NCBI GenBank assembly: GCA_019186985.1
Contig: JABARQ010000003.1
Location: 62,001-126,000 of the forward strand
Reading direction: 5' to 3'
From: Prosthecobacter sp.
Lineage (GTDB): Bacteria > Verrucomicrobiota > Verrucomicrobiia > Verrucomicrobiales > Verrucomicrobiaceae
Length of the DNA stretch: 64,000 nt
Shown here piece after piece: positions 23,674-32,041 of the stretch (position 1 is its first letter; every line of letters begins with the position of its first letter). The notes beneath the pieces are model-generated. The model did not search any database, was not told where the DNA came from, and saw only the letters and a list, made by a program, of their open reading frames with translations. Position numbers and translations under genes: made by a program.

Positions 23674-23934
23674 TCATTTTTTCGGCGCTGGCTGCGTTTC
23701 ATGGCCCGTTCTGCCGGCGTCCAGCAGATTTCGCATGGCGTTCATGAGCACCATTTCAACCGCCGGCGCGGTGTTGGAGCTGCTGGCCTGGACCTCAGAA
23801 CCTCCCTGCGAGTAGGCGATCCCGGTGCCAATGTAGCCCGGGGCGTAGTCGCCGTAGGCCGCCATGGAGATGATGGCGCCAGGCCGCATCTTCCGGGCGG
23901 CGAGCTGGAATTCGACAAACAGTTGGCCAGTCAC
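23674..23934 (-). pseudogene. C-terminal remnant of a neutral-ceramidase-like gene
   Basis: These 86 codons begin VTGQLFVEFQLAARKM and continue with ISMAAYGDYAPGYIGTGIAY and a Gly/Glu-containing YSQGGSE. I recognise this as the conserved end of the neutral/alkaline ceramidase-like family, where a LPGE-FVEYQL segment precedes an AAYGDYGPGYIGT segment. The family is normally 400 residues or more, so over 300 N-terminal residues are missing. The reading frame is directly continuous with, and one codon after, the TGA stop of the PilT-like gene, so the break coincides with the edge of the pilus cluster. It may be untranslated, or made as a short peptide from the GTG at 23934. The family call rests on motif memory, not on a search. 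Confidence 0.7.
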
Positions 23935-25080
23935 TCAGTCCATCTGGTTGGCTCGAAACACATCTTCGGCGATGAGCCCGGACCGGTAGGCTTCCGTGAG
24001 GCTTTGATCCCAGCGAAGGTTGCCCTTGCTGCGCAGGGCGTCATTAAGTGAGTTGGCCGAGCCGTCATAGGAGCGGATGCCGCTGCTGACCGCCACGCTG
24101 GTGTTCTGCAGGTATTCCGTGATCAGGACACGGGAACTGAATCCTGTGAGCAGCGTTTGAGAAAGGATGAACGTGAGGGTTTCGCACAATCGGTTCAGCA
24201 TGCTGGCGTGCTGCGCCTTGGGGAAAAACTCCAGAATGCGGTCCACGGTCTTGACTGCACCGCGGGTGTGAAGGGTGGAAAGCACGAGGTGCCCGGTTTG
24301 GGCGGCCTCGATGCAGGTCTCCATGGTTTCGCGGTCGCGGATCTCGCCAAGAAGAATGATGTGTGGTGTTTTACGGAGCACCTCCTTGAGCCCGCTCTGG
24401 TAGGTGAGGGTGTGGCGGCCAATCTCCTGCTGGGTGACCAGGGAGGGGCTGGGCAGCAGGACTTCTGGCCTGTTGGGGTCGGGCATGGTCGAGCTGTAGC
24501 GGTATTCGATCGGGTCCTCGATAGTGACGATGTGCTTGGAGAAATTCCGCCGCACAAAGTCCAGGATGGCGGCCAGAGTGGTTGACTTGCCAGAGCCGGT
24601 CGGGCCGGTGACCAGGCCCAGGCCGAAACGTCTCTGTACGAGTTCACGAAGGCTGTCCGTGACCAGGGGGGCGAGGCCCAGCTCCTCGAGAGGTGTGATC
24701 CGGCCCCGCAGCATGCGGCAGGTGACTCCCAGGCCGCTTTCGCTGTAGTGGGCCTGGACACGCATGCGCACTGGCGAACCCAGGGTGCCCGCCTCACAGC
24801 TGAAATCCACTGCACGCTGCTGCTGAAGACGCCTCCAAAGCTCCTCGTCATGGCTGCTGGACGAGGCGCTCCAGGCATCCAGGGACTGGCTGTTGTAAAG
24901 GCTGCTGAGGACACGGCGGACGTCCTCGGGCTTGCAGATGCCGAAGGAGTCGGCGATTTCAATGCCCCTGTTGGTGTGCAGATAGATGAAGCGTTCGCTG
25001 CGCAGCTGCACGTCTGAAATTTCGCGCCCGGCGAACTGCGCGCACAGGGTGGCAAGAAGCTGAGGGTCTTGAAGAGGCAT
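23935..25080 (-). CDS. PilT-like retraction-type ATPase
   Basis: A 381-residue secretion/pilus ATPase. Walker A GPTGSGKSTTLAAI sits at about residue 157, the Asp box TIEDPIEY follows, Walker B HIILLGEIRDRETME is near 239, and the His box reads GHLVLSTLHT. Length and lack of the tetra-Cys zinc motif fit PilT/PilU rather than PilB/GspE, and a separate GspE is encoded earlier in the cluster. It would drive retraction or act as an accessory motor at the inner membrane. It is the last intact gene of the block, 8 bp after the preceding stop, and its own stop abuts the ceramidase remnant. T2SS loci normally have no PilT, so this gene tilts the system towards a dynamic pilus. Confidence 0.9.
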   Translation of the reverse strand: MPLQDPQLLATLCAQFAGREISDVQLRSERFIYLHTNRGIEIADSFGICKPEDVRRVLSSLYNSQSLDAWSASSSSHDEELWRRLQQQRAVDFSCEAGTLGSPVRMRVQAHYSESGLGVTCRMLRGRITPLEELGLAPLVTDSLRELVQRRFGLGLVTGPTGSGKSTTLAAILDFVRRNFSKHIVTIEDPIEYRYSSTMPDPNRPEVLLPSPSLVTQQEIGRHTLTYQSGLKEVLRKTPHIILLGEIRDRETMETCIEAAQTGHLVLSTLHTRGAVKTVDRILEFFPKAQHASMLNRLCETLTFILSQTLLTGFSSRVLITEYLQNTSVAVSSGIRSYDGSANSLNDALRSKGNLRWDQSLTEAYRSGLIAEDVFRANQMD

Positions 25081-25088
25081 TGCGGGGT

Positions 25089-27053
25089 TTAGGGAGGCGT
25101 CAGTTGTTCGATGACCAGAAGCCAGTTCATCGGGTGAATCGGCGCGAGGTCGGCCGGGTCTCGAATGGGTTTGAGCGTGACTTCCATGGTGTCGGTGTGA
25201 ACGCTGTCATCGCCCGAGCGGAGGTCCAGCGGATGCCAGGTTCCGTCGGCAGCCGCCGTCATCGCATTGATCTGCCCTTCATGGACCACCGGCTTTTGTT
25301 CGCCCTGGATCGTGCCGTAGCGCAATTCCGAAACAAAGAGTGAAAGCGGGGGATAGCTGGTCGTTTCACCTGTTCTGGCCGCCGTGTTGATGTCTCCGCC
25401 AATGTGCACTCGCAGCGGTGCGATGATGGAAAGTCCTTGGGTGAACTGGCTTAAATCACTGCCATCTCGAAGCAGCAGGCACATGCGGGCGGGATCGTCC
25501 TCAGGTCTGATTTTATTGGCCAGAGAGGGGGCGTCCAGTTCAATCGAAAGGCTGTCCGCCGTCGATGCGTCGACTCCTGCAAGGCCAAGACTTGAGGCCC
25601 AGCTACGCAGCCTGTTCAGGTGCAGTCGCAAGGCGTGACGGGTGATGCTTCCCTCAATGGCAGGGTTGCCTGGCAGCACTTCGCGTTCAAAGGGCGTGCT
25701 GCCGCCCAGCCAGGTGCCTGCGACCAATGAAGTGACGCTGTCCGCCGTTGCCAGTTCGAGCTTTGAAACCAGGGTGCCGGTGTCTGAATAAAAGAGAACC
25801 TCCACACGATTGGGCAGCTGGATGTCATAGTCGTCCATCTCCAGGATTCGCACCACGGTCCGGCAGCGCTGGGCTCCACGACTGTAACGGTCCCAGAGAG
25901 TTGGTTCGCCGCTGGAGCGTCGCATGAAGGTGGCGGCCGATCCGACGGGATAAAAGGCCGACCGCGCCTGGTTCGCGGCCACGGCCACTGGCAGGGCGGC
26001 GTTGCGTGCCGCCGCCTGAAGGGCGTAGCGAACGGAGGTGTCATCGAAATCGGCTCCAACCGTCGTCGATCCAAAGGTCTGGCTGGTAAGCAGGTTCACA
26101 CCCTGTCGCCCCATCAAGGAGCTGGCGCCATTGAGACTGCTGACCTCAAGGTTTTCAGCGGTGATCGAACCTTCGATGCGAACTCGGTCGCTGTTCCAGC
26201 TTTCGCCATTGGTGAACATGCCGATGGTCGCAGCTCCCGAGCTTTCGATGGGCTGCTGTGCCGGCACTTCATAGAGGGAGAGGAGGTAGTGGCGGGCGGC
26301 GGAGCCCGGAGTGCCTGGAGGGCGGATGCGAAAGACCCACCAGTTATGCTTGGCCACAAACGGCGCACCTGGGGTCGTGTAGTTCAGGCGGATCCTGGGA
26401 TAGGGCTGGACGCCGTAAGTTCGATGGTTGAGGCCAAGCGCCGGGTCGTTTTGGTATAGCTTGGCGGATCCAAGCACCGGCATGAGCGCATCAAGTTCGG
26501 CCACATTGGAGGGAAGGCCGTTTGTGTCTGCGGCGAGAAGTGGAGGCAGCTGGCTGAGCAGGCCTGCTGCCTCCAGGGTGCCTTGAAAAGCCGGCAGGCC
26601 GGGAGTCACGCGTCCGGCATTGCCCTCGAGGTCCGTGATCCAGGAGGCAGCGTCAGCAGAGCTGGAGGCCGCGATGTCGGCGCTGTTGCCGCTGCGTGCG
26701 CCCGCACCAGAAACGCCCATCTGCGCGAGGCTGTCTGTGGTGAGCAACGACTGCGCCACCAGGGCTCTGCCAGCAGCCTCCACAAAAATGCCGGACCAGC
26801 TTAGCTGCGGGTCGCTTGCGTAATTCTGTTGCATGGCCTGGGAGATCCGTGCCGGGAGAAGCGCCAGCAGTGCACGCAGCAGGCCTTCCTCACGCTGATG
26901 GCGGTCGATGCGCAGCTGGCTCATGGCCGCCGACTGTCGTCGCTGCGCTCCCTCGCGCATGACCATGAGAATGCCGCTGAAAAGGATCAGGCTGATGAAG
27001 CTGACCATGGGCAGCGAGGCAAAGCCAGCAGGTTTGCGGAGCCGGCGTCTCAT
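25089..27053 (-). CDS. Large GspK/PilX-like minor pilin or tip protein, function inferred
   Basis: A 654-residue protein with a short basic N-terminus (MRRRLRKPAG) and one hydrophobic helix, FASLPMVSFISLILFSGIL, then a long periplasmic part. The helix position resembles the N-terminal anchor of pseudopilins of the GspK/PilX type, though the canonical prepilin Gly-Phe-Thr-Leu-x-Glu motif is absent. The rest is beta-rich with no motif I recognise. It directly follows two pseudopilin-like genes (start overlaps the upstream stop as ATGA), as GspK follows GspI and GspJ in T2SS operons. It may correspond to the long first member of the Verru_Chthon cassette described in this phylum, which I could not verify. 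It is about twice the usual GspK length. Confidence 0.6.
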   Translation of the reverse strand: MRRRLRKPAGFASLPMVSFISLILFSGILMVMREGAQRRQSAAMSQLRIDRHQREEGLLRALLALLPARISQAMQQNYASDPQLSWSGIFVEAAGRALVAQSLLTTDSLAQMGVSGAGARSGNSADIAASSSADAASWITDLEGNAGRVTPGLPAFQGTLEAAGLLSQLPPLLAADTNGLPSNVAELDALMPVLGSAKLYQNDPALGLNHRTYGVQPYPRIRLNYTTPGAPFVAKHNWWVFRIRPPGTPGSAARHYLLSLYEVPAQQPIESSGAATIGMFTNGESWNSDRVRIEGSITAENLEVSSLNGASSLMGRQGVNLLTSQTFGSTTVGADFDDTSVRYALQAAARNAALPVAVAANQARSAFYPVGSAATFMRRSSGEPTLWDRYSRGAQRCRTVVRILEMDDYDIQLPNRVEVLFYSDTGTLVSKLELATADSVTSLVAGTWLGGSTPFEREVLPGNPAIEGSITRHALRLHLNRLRSWASSLGLAGVDASTADSLSIELDAPSLANKIRPEDDPARMCLLLRDGSDLSQFTQGLSIIAPLRVHIGGDINTAARTGETTSYPPLSLFVSELRYGTIQGEQKPVVHEGQINAMTAAADGTWHPLDLRSGDDSVHTDTMEVTLKPIRDPADLAPIHPMNWLLVIEQLTPP

Positions 27054-27604
27054 CGAGTTCCTCCATAGAAGTGCACTTCCTCGCCGGCGGGGCCATGAAG
27101 GGTGACTCGCAACAGCCCCTCATCGAGTGTGAAATCGGCTGCCTGAAGACCGGAGGCATCCAGGCCCGCGGTGGCTGCATAGCCTCCAGCCAGAGTCCAT
27201 GAGCTGCCGTCCTGGCCGTCGAAGACGCGCAGTTCCCTGAAGAGCTCGCCTTGCAGCGAGACCAAGTGCAGCTCCTTTGGCAGGCCGCCGTCGGGGACAT
27301 TGAAAAAAAGCTTCACCGCGCCACCGCTCAGGCTGGGGGCCGCCTCCGGGTTGGTGAGGTCAGCCGCGGTTTCATAGATGAAGAAGTGGTCGGCCTGATT
27401 GAGCAGGCGACCGAGCAGGTTGGAAATTTTTGGCAGTTCACGTGCTACGAAAGACTGGCGCCGGCACCAGTTCATGAACTCTACATGGGTGTTCAGCATG
27501 AGCAGCAGGGACAGTCCGAGTCCGATGAGCAGCACCATGGCAAGCGACATCTCCAGCAGGGTGTAACCGCAGGGCTTCCCGGTCTTGGAGGCTTGCAGTT
27601 TCAT
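27050..27604 (-). CDS. GspJ/PilW-like pseudopilin
   Basis: A 184-residue prepilin-like protein starting MKLQASKTGKPCG; the predicted cleavage is after that Gly, leaving YTLLEMSLAMVLLIGLGLSL with Glu at position +5. The hydrophobic helix is followed by a periplasmic domain containing RRQSFVARELPKISNLLGRL, and then alternating strands. Size and order (second of three minor pilin-like genes) fit GspJ/PilW. The start is the ATG overlapping the stop of the preceding gene (ATGA); a longer upstream frame is out of character. It would join the tip complex of the pseudopilus. The exact family label is inferred from order and size. Confidence 0.78.
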   Translation of the reverse strand: MKLQASKTGKPCGYTLLEMSLAMVLLIGLGLSLLLMLNTHVEFMNWCRRQSFVARELPKISNLLGRLLNQADHFFIYETAADLTNPEAAPSLSGGAVKLFFNVPDGGLPKELHLVSLQGELFRELRVFDGQDGSSWTLAGGYAATAGLDASGLQAADFTLDEGLLRVTLHGPAGEEVHFYGGTR

Positions 27605-28077
27605 CGGGTGCGCAGGGTGCTGCGGCTTTTCAGATAAGACTGACCGCCGATCTGGTAGCTGAGCACACTGTCGAGGCGGGTCAGGCGCACTTCGGGAAGA
27701 TTGTCCGCGCTGATGGTCTCGCTGCTGCTGCTGCGTGTCAGCCGGCCGGTGAGAGTCAGGGTGCCGTGACCTGCAGGATCGGCGATGCTGCCGAGCGAGA
27801 CCGTGACGGATGTCGCGTCGGAGACCGGCGGCCAATGACCGCTTTGCTGCAGCTGATCGTAGGGAAGCCGGGTTGCCAGCGCTGTTTCACGAGTGAGATA
27901 AGCGTCGGTGACCGCCTGCATGGCCGCCCACTGGCCGGCGGAGATGGCAAGCATGCTCTGCCTCAGCGTGGCCACGGCGACGAACGCGGTCAGTGCCAGT
28001 CCGATGGAAACCTCCAGAAGCACGCTGCCGAGCATCCGCCGACGCTGTTTGCTGACCGTTGAAGGCTGCGGATGCAT
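27601..28077 (-). CDS. GspI/PilV-like pseudopilin
   Basis: A 158-residue protein starting MHPQPSTVSKQRRRMLG, with LG before the helix SVLLEVSIGLALTAFVAVAT; Glu is at +5 after the Gly, as in prepilins. The periplasmic part is short and ends in Arg/Ser-rich sequence. It begins 7 bp after the stop of the exported 389-residue protein and overlaps the next pseudopilin gene by ATGA. Position and size match GspI/PilV. It needs a prepilin peptidase that is not encoded in this window. Confidence in pseudopilin type is good; the precise subtype is inferred. Confidence 0.75.
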   Translation of the reverse strand: MHPQPSTVSKQRRRMLGSVLLEVSIGLALTAFVAVATLRQSMLAISAGQWAAMQAVTDAYLTRETALATRLPYDQLQQSGHWPPVSDATSVTVSLGSIADPAGHGTLTLTGRLTRSSSSETISADNLPEVRLTRLDSVLSYQIGGQSYLKSRSTLRTR

Positions 28078-28084
28078 GATGGTT

Positions 28085-29254
28085 TCAAGGGGCGGACGCA
28101 GTCTCCGAAGAGGTGATCTGTCCGCGGGTCTTGATGCGCTGAAGGCTGAAGGTGCGCTGCAGCAGCACTTCATCCTCCGTCCGGTTGAATGGGGTTCGGG
28201 TCACGATTTCAAGCACCCATGTCCCGTCGGTGTTGATGTGGTCGGAAAGATGGTCGTAATTGCCGGAGCGCGGCTGAGGCTGTTCGAAATCACCGGCATC
28301 GCCGGCGTAGAATGGGCCGCAGCGAAACTCCAGAGCCTTGATGATATGACTGTCACCGGGAGGGGCCCCCTGTGGATAGGCGCGCAGGAAGGTGTGTGAA
28401 TCAGGATAAAGATTTTGCAGCTGAACTTCGATGGTGGGCAGGCGGTCGGCGAAGACCTGGCCCTGGCTGATGCCTGTGAGGGTGGCGCTGGCATTTGGCC
28501 AGACACGCACGCTTGCCTCTGCGATGCGCACGGCTGCGACGGGAGCGTTCAGGGCGGGGTTGAAGAAGTCGGCGGGGATTTCATGGCGGTACAGGGCGAT
28601 TTCGTACTCTCCACAGGTCATCCCTCCGCTCCATGTCAGTTCGTTGCTGAGCATCACGGTGCTGGTGGTGATGCCAAATGAGAGCTCCTCACCGCCGGTG
28701 GCGCCCGCCTGGCCGGTGAGATAGTCATAAGGCGGGGATGCCTGGCGGGTGCGGCGAACCAGGGTCAGCGCCAGCTCGCGTTCATGGAGGTAGGACGAGG
28801 ACGCTTTGATGTTCAGCAAGTTCCCGAGGCTGATCGCAAAAGGCTTGTCCTGGCGTGTGCGATACATTTTGGACAGGTTCTGCGGATAGTAGGCGGGGTT
28901 GTTGTAGGTCGTGTCATCCGTCAACACTGTCATTTCACCCTTCGGACCTTGAAATGGCAGGGCCTCGAAGCTGTCCACCGCAACAGGAGTCTCGGACTGG
29001 CGGAACAGGCGGGACGTGCTGTCATAGACGATCGGATGGATGTAGAGGGTGAAAAGACTCCCTGATCCGATGGCATAGAGGGCGCTGAACTCACCATTCG
29101 GACCAAGATCGCGGATCTGGTGAGGGAAGCGCGTGGGGTCATCGTAAAGCTCCTGGGTGACAAAGCGGTCGAGGCTGGAGATCTGGGCTGAGGCGCTTGA
29201 AGCGCCGAACAGGCTCAGAAGCAGCACCATCAGAGGCAGAAAAGGGTGGTTCAT
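28085..29254 (-). CDS. Exported protein of unknown function in pilus cluster
   Basis: A 389-residue protein with the Sec signal peptide MNHPFLPLMVLLLSLFGASSASA. The mature region looks beta-rich (for example FSALYAIGSGSLFTLYIHPIVY, split over strands) and ends with ELLQRTF-like segments and Thr/Ser-rich sequence. I recognise no domain or catalytic motif. It sits between two other exported proteins and the minor pilin genes and overlaps the upstream stop by ATGA, so it is part of the same translation-coupled set. It could be a pilus-associated adhesin, a secreted substrate or a periplasmic assembly factor. Confidence 0.7.
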   Translation of the reverse strand: MNHPFLPLMVLLLSLFGASSASAQISSLDRFVTQELYDDPTRFPHQIRDLGPNGEFSALYAIGSGSLFTLYIHPIVYDSTSRLFRQSETPVAVDSFEALPFQGPKGEMTVLTDDTTYNNPAYYPQNLSKMYRTRQDKPFAISLGNLLNIKASSSYLHERELALTLVRRTRQASPPYDYLTGQAGATGGEELSFGITTSTVMLSNELTWSGGMTCGEYEIALYRHEIPADFFNPALNAPVAAVRIAEASVRVWPNASATLTGISQGQVFADRLPTIEVQLQNLYPDSHTFLRAYPQGAPPGDSHIIKALEFRCGPFYAGDAGDFEQPQPRSGNYDHLSDHINTDGTWVLEIVTRTPFNRTEDEVLLQRTFSLQRIKTRGQITSSETASAP

Positions 29255-29802
29255 CGTGAATTTAGGTTTGCCGCCGCCGCTTCATCCGGTTTTTTAGAGG
29301 GGGCTTCTGCGGGTTGCAGGACGGGCACGGGCCGCGCCTGGTTTACGGCGATGATGATGCGTCGCTCGCCGGCCAGTTGAGCGCTTAGAACATCGATCTC
29401 GTGGCTTTCTCCGCGGGAGGCTGCCAGGCTGATCTCCTGGGTTCCCAGCCAGTTTTTGGAATTTTTCAACAGCGTCTCCCAGGCCACCAGTTTGCCCTGA
29501 GGCTTGCTGAGAACACGATCCCGCAGGTGGTCCGGCAGATGCAGGACGCTTCCCAATGGCACGATCGCATGCATGTCTCCGCCCGGCTCGCCGAGAATCA
29601 GGGCACGTTCATAAAACGAACTTCGCCGGGGGATGCTTGCCTGGGGCGGCTTGAGCTGCCGGACACCTTGGTAGCCTTGATGACGCAGGCGCTCCGTCAT
29701 CCGGCTCACGTGCGAGTCAGCTGGATCCCCGGCTCTCAGGCCGGCCTGCGCTGCGATGATAAGAACGGCTGCCGCCAGCAGTCTTCCTGACACAGGCTTC
29801 AT
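29251..29802 (-). CDS. Exported protein of unknown function in pilus cluster
   Basis: A 183-residue protein with the signal peptide MKPVSGRLLAAAVLIIAAQAGLRAG. The mature part has Arg-rich helices (SRMTERLRHQGYQGVRQL), a central region with ALILGEPGGDMHAIVPLGSV, and an Ala/Pro-rich tail ending NLNSR. No family recognised. Its start overlaps the stop of the upstream gene and its stop overlaps the start of the downstream one, both as ATGA, so expression is tied to both neighbours. The late VIIAVNQARPVPVLQ-type strand and Pro-rich end resemble small periplasmic pilus assembly proteins such as PilP, but this is only a resemblance. Confidence 0.65.
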   Translation of the reverse strand: MKPVSGRLLAAAVLIIAAQAGLRAGDPADSHVSRMTERLRHQGYQGVRQLKPPQASIPRRSSFYERALILGEPGGDMHAIVPLGSVLHLPDHLRDRVLSKPQGKLVAWETLLKNSKNWLGTQEISLAASRGESHEIDVLSAQLAGERRIIIAVNQARPVPVLQPAEAPSKKPDEAAAANLNSR

Positions 29803-30509
29803 TGATAGGAGAACTGTGTCAGTCCCTGCGGGATGCTGTCGGGTGAAAACGGCCCGCTCATGGTGAGCTTGCCGCCGATGCTTGGCGCGCCGAAGCGAAC
29901 GCCGTCAAGGTTCACTTTCAGGTAGCTGCCGTCGAGGGAAACGCTCTTGGACTGGCCCCTGAACCAAAAACGGAAGTCAATGTCCAGGGCCGGGCTGTTG
30001 AGTTCTCCGCCTGCATGATAGGCAAGATGGTCATCATCGCCGTCATCGCCGTCATCTTGATCTCCTCCATTATGATTGATGAGAGAACTCGTAGAGGTGC
30101 TCCGTTTTCCCGGGTTGACGTGGATTTGCTCGCCGGTGACGCTTGCCACGATCGTGTTCGTGCCGCTGATGCAGCTAATAATCGTAGGCTCAATGTTGAC
30201 CGTGACGGCCGAGCCCTTGGTGCATGCCGTGCTGAAAATGTTGACCTCAATGTTCTTGATGGAAACCTCAAAGACATGTTTGAGCGCACCGCGAGTTTGA
30301 TGCATGTAGTTGCCGGCGCGCAGAAGGGTGATGCGATCGGGCTGGGTGGTTTCTCCCACGATCACATTGACGCCGCCGGTGGTCGTGCTGCTTGAGCTGG
30401 AGCATGCTGGAGGGGCGAACAGCGCACCGGCACCGACCAGAAGAAACATCAGCCCAATGACTGCGGCCAGAACGGAGTATGGTGTGCTCATGGCGGTGTT
30501 ATTTTTCAT
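29799..30509 (-). CDS. Membrane-anchored exported protein with Asp-rich tract
   Basis: A 236-residue protein with one N-terminal hydrophobic segment (VLAAVIGLMFLLVGAGALFA) followed by PPACSSSSS, a Cys that might be lipidated although the residues before it are not a normal lipobox. The central part is Thr/Ser/Asn-rich. Around residues 150-160 lies an Asp/Gly tract (DQDDGDDGDDDH) coded by near-perfect GAT-GAC-GGC units, a possible calcium site or slippage tract. The C-terminal third is beta-like. An alternative start is the ATG six codons in. It follows the preceding gene by 33 bp, one of the larger gaps in the block. Function unknown. Confidence 0.6.
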   Translation of the reverse strand: MKNNTAMSTPYSVLAAVIGLMFLLVGAGALFAPPACSSSSSTTTGGVNVIVGETTQPDRITLLRAGNYMHQTRGALKHVFEVSIKNIEVNIFSTACTKGSAVTVNIEPTIISCISGTNTIVASVTGEQIHVNPGKRSTSTSSLINHNGGDQDDGDDGDDDHLAYHAGGELNSPALDIDFRFWFRGQSKSVSLDGSYLKVNLDGVRFGAPSIGGKLTMSGPFSPDSIPQGLTQFSYQ

Positions 30510-30542
30510 TCATATAATCTAGCTGAGGCGCTCCAGTTCAAT

Positions 30543-31265
30543 TCAGCTTTTGGGGTAACTGTCGCCTAGTCTCCGGAGTAGGGATATCTGTGTGAGCAAG
30601 TCTTTGGTTCGTGCGGGGCTGAGCGACTGCAGCTCACCGCGTTGTGATGCATCTGCCAGCAGGGCTTCGCTGCGCTCCAGATTTAGCCTGAGGCTGGCAA
30701 GCCAGGCCTGACTGTCAGGCCTTCGGGTGGCATGTGCCACTTCACAAAAGCTGGCGCAGGCTGTTGCTGCAGCCAGTGACTGAGCCAGGGAATGCCGCCC
30801 GTCAGGCGGTGGGCGGAGCGCCGGACCCGCGATTGCCAGCATCCTTCGCCAGGTCCCTTCGGCGTCAGTTTCCAAACCAGTTTTGGCGCTTTCCAGGGCG
30901 ATGTCGAGAAGCACCCAGTCAGAAGGGCTGAGGAGCAGCGCCGTTTGCAGGCGAGAATGAGCGAGGCCGAAACTGTGGCGCAGCAGCCCGGGCGAGGGCG
31001 GGGAGGAAGTGTTGGCGCGCAGGGCAGCCAGGCTCAACGACTCCTGGTGCTGTGTCTTTGAAGAGAGTCTTGAAAGCCGGGGGCCATGTTGTTCGCGGCC
31101 TGCATGCCACAGGCGATGCAGGCCCGGACGCATGCATTCAGCCGCAAGCGCTCCCCAAAGGCTGCCACAAACCCCCCAGAGACGGTCAGGCGGCAGACGA
31201 GTCTCCTCACGAGCGAGCCAGGAGGCCAGCAGAATGAAGAGAAGACCTGTAGCCAGACTTTTCAT
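30543..31265 (-). CDS. Signal-anchored protein of unknown function next to the ABC transporter
   Basis: A 240-residue protein. The ATG chosen overlaps the stop of the ABC permease (ATGA) and gives MKSLATGLLFILLASWLA, a signal peptide or membrane anchor. The rest is Leu/Ala/Arg-rich and mostly helical, for example WLASLRLNLERSEALLADA and a C-terminal TQISLLRRLGDSYPKS. Four scattered Cys occur. I recognise no domain. Coupling to the permease suggests it works with the ABC transporter, perhaps as a periplasmic partner. A longer frame extends upstream inside the permease gene but is Pro/Arg/His-rich and non-coding in character. Confidence 0.6.
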   Translation of the reverse strand: MKSLATGLLFILLASWLAREETRLPPDRLWGVCGSLWGALAAECMRPGLHRLWHAGREQHGPRLSRLSSKTQHQESLSLAALRANTSSPPSPGLLRHSFGLAHSRLQTALLLSPSDWVLLDIALESAKTGLETDAEGTWRRMLAIAGPALRPPPDGRHSLAQSLAAATACASFCEVAHATRRPDSQAWLASLRLNLERSEALLADASQRGELQSLSPARTKDLLTQISLLRRLGDSYPKS

Positions 31266-32041
31266 CGGCCGATTCCGCGGGTGATCCCGCGTGAGATGAA
31301 GATCAAACCCAGGCTTTGCATCATCAAGACCAGGCAGATGTGTGCAAAGGGTGCGGTGGGAAGGGGCCCAAGCTTGAAGGTCAGACGCGCGGTCAGGTCG
31401 GCGAGATCGTAGCGCGGAAGCAGATGAATGAGCACACCGCCTGGTCCGGGAAGCACCTGAAGCAGCCACGATTCCAGCCACGGGGAAATAGCCCAGCCAA
31501 CCAGCCAGAGAGAGAAGGGGGCAAGGCAGGCAACCGCTTGTGAAAAGCGGGTGCCAATGGCGGCCGCCAGGCCAAGGAGGCCTGGCGCCGAGATGAAAAA
31601 CAGCAGCGCCTGTTGAAGAAGCAGGACATTCCAGGCCATGGCCTCCGCGGCGAGAGCAGGACGGCAGGCCCAGCTGAGCGCCAGCACAGGCAGCAGGGCC
31701 GCCACAACCCAGCCACCTACCGACCCGAGGATGGGAAACAGCGCCCGGCTCCACTTTCTCCCTGCCGCATCGCTGTGTTCGAGCAGCCCGCAGGAGCTCA
31801 GTTCACGGCCGAGCGATGCCGCCTGAAACAGGAAGAACAGAACCAGACTGAGCCATGACAGCATCCAGGCGGTCTGCACGCGCGCGGGTTGAAGCAGGGT
31901 GGCCTGGGCCTGCCATGGGGTCAGCAATGGCAGGCTCCAGCCCAGCAGGGGAATGATCAGACAGACGAGCAGGGAGCTGCGTCGCTGCCAGAGCAGGGTG
32001 AGGCAGTAACGTGTCAGGCTGCGGGACAGGGATTCACTCAT
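31262..32041 (-). CDS. ABC-2 type transporter permease
   Basis: A 259-residue integral membrane protein with about six hydrophobic segments, including SLLVCLIIPLLGWSLPLL, MLSWLSLVLFFLFQAASL, VGGWVVAALLPVLALSW and the C-terminal FAHICLVLMMQSLGLIFIS. It directly follows, and overlaps by ATGA, an ABC ATPase gene; together they form the minimal unit of an ABC-2 exporter. Segment SLGRELSSCGLLE between helices 2 and 3 looks like the coupling loop. The substrate is unknown; the gene is embedded in the pilus/secretion operon, so it may export a polymer, lipid or modified pilin precursor needed by that machine. Confidence 0.78.
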   Translation of the reverse strand: MSESLSRSLTRYCLTLLWQRRSSLLVCLIIPLLGWSLPLLTPWQAQATLLQPARVQTAWMLSWLSLVLFFLFQAASLGRELSSCGLLEHSDAAGRKWSRALFPILGSVGGWVVAALLPVLALSWACRPALAAEAMAWNVLLLQQALLFFISAPGLLGLAAAIGTRFSQAVACLAPFSLWLVGWAISPWLESWLLQVLPGPGGVLIHLLPRYDLADLTARLTFKLGPLPTAPFAHICLVLMMQSLGLIFISRGITRGIGR

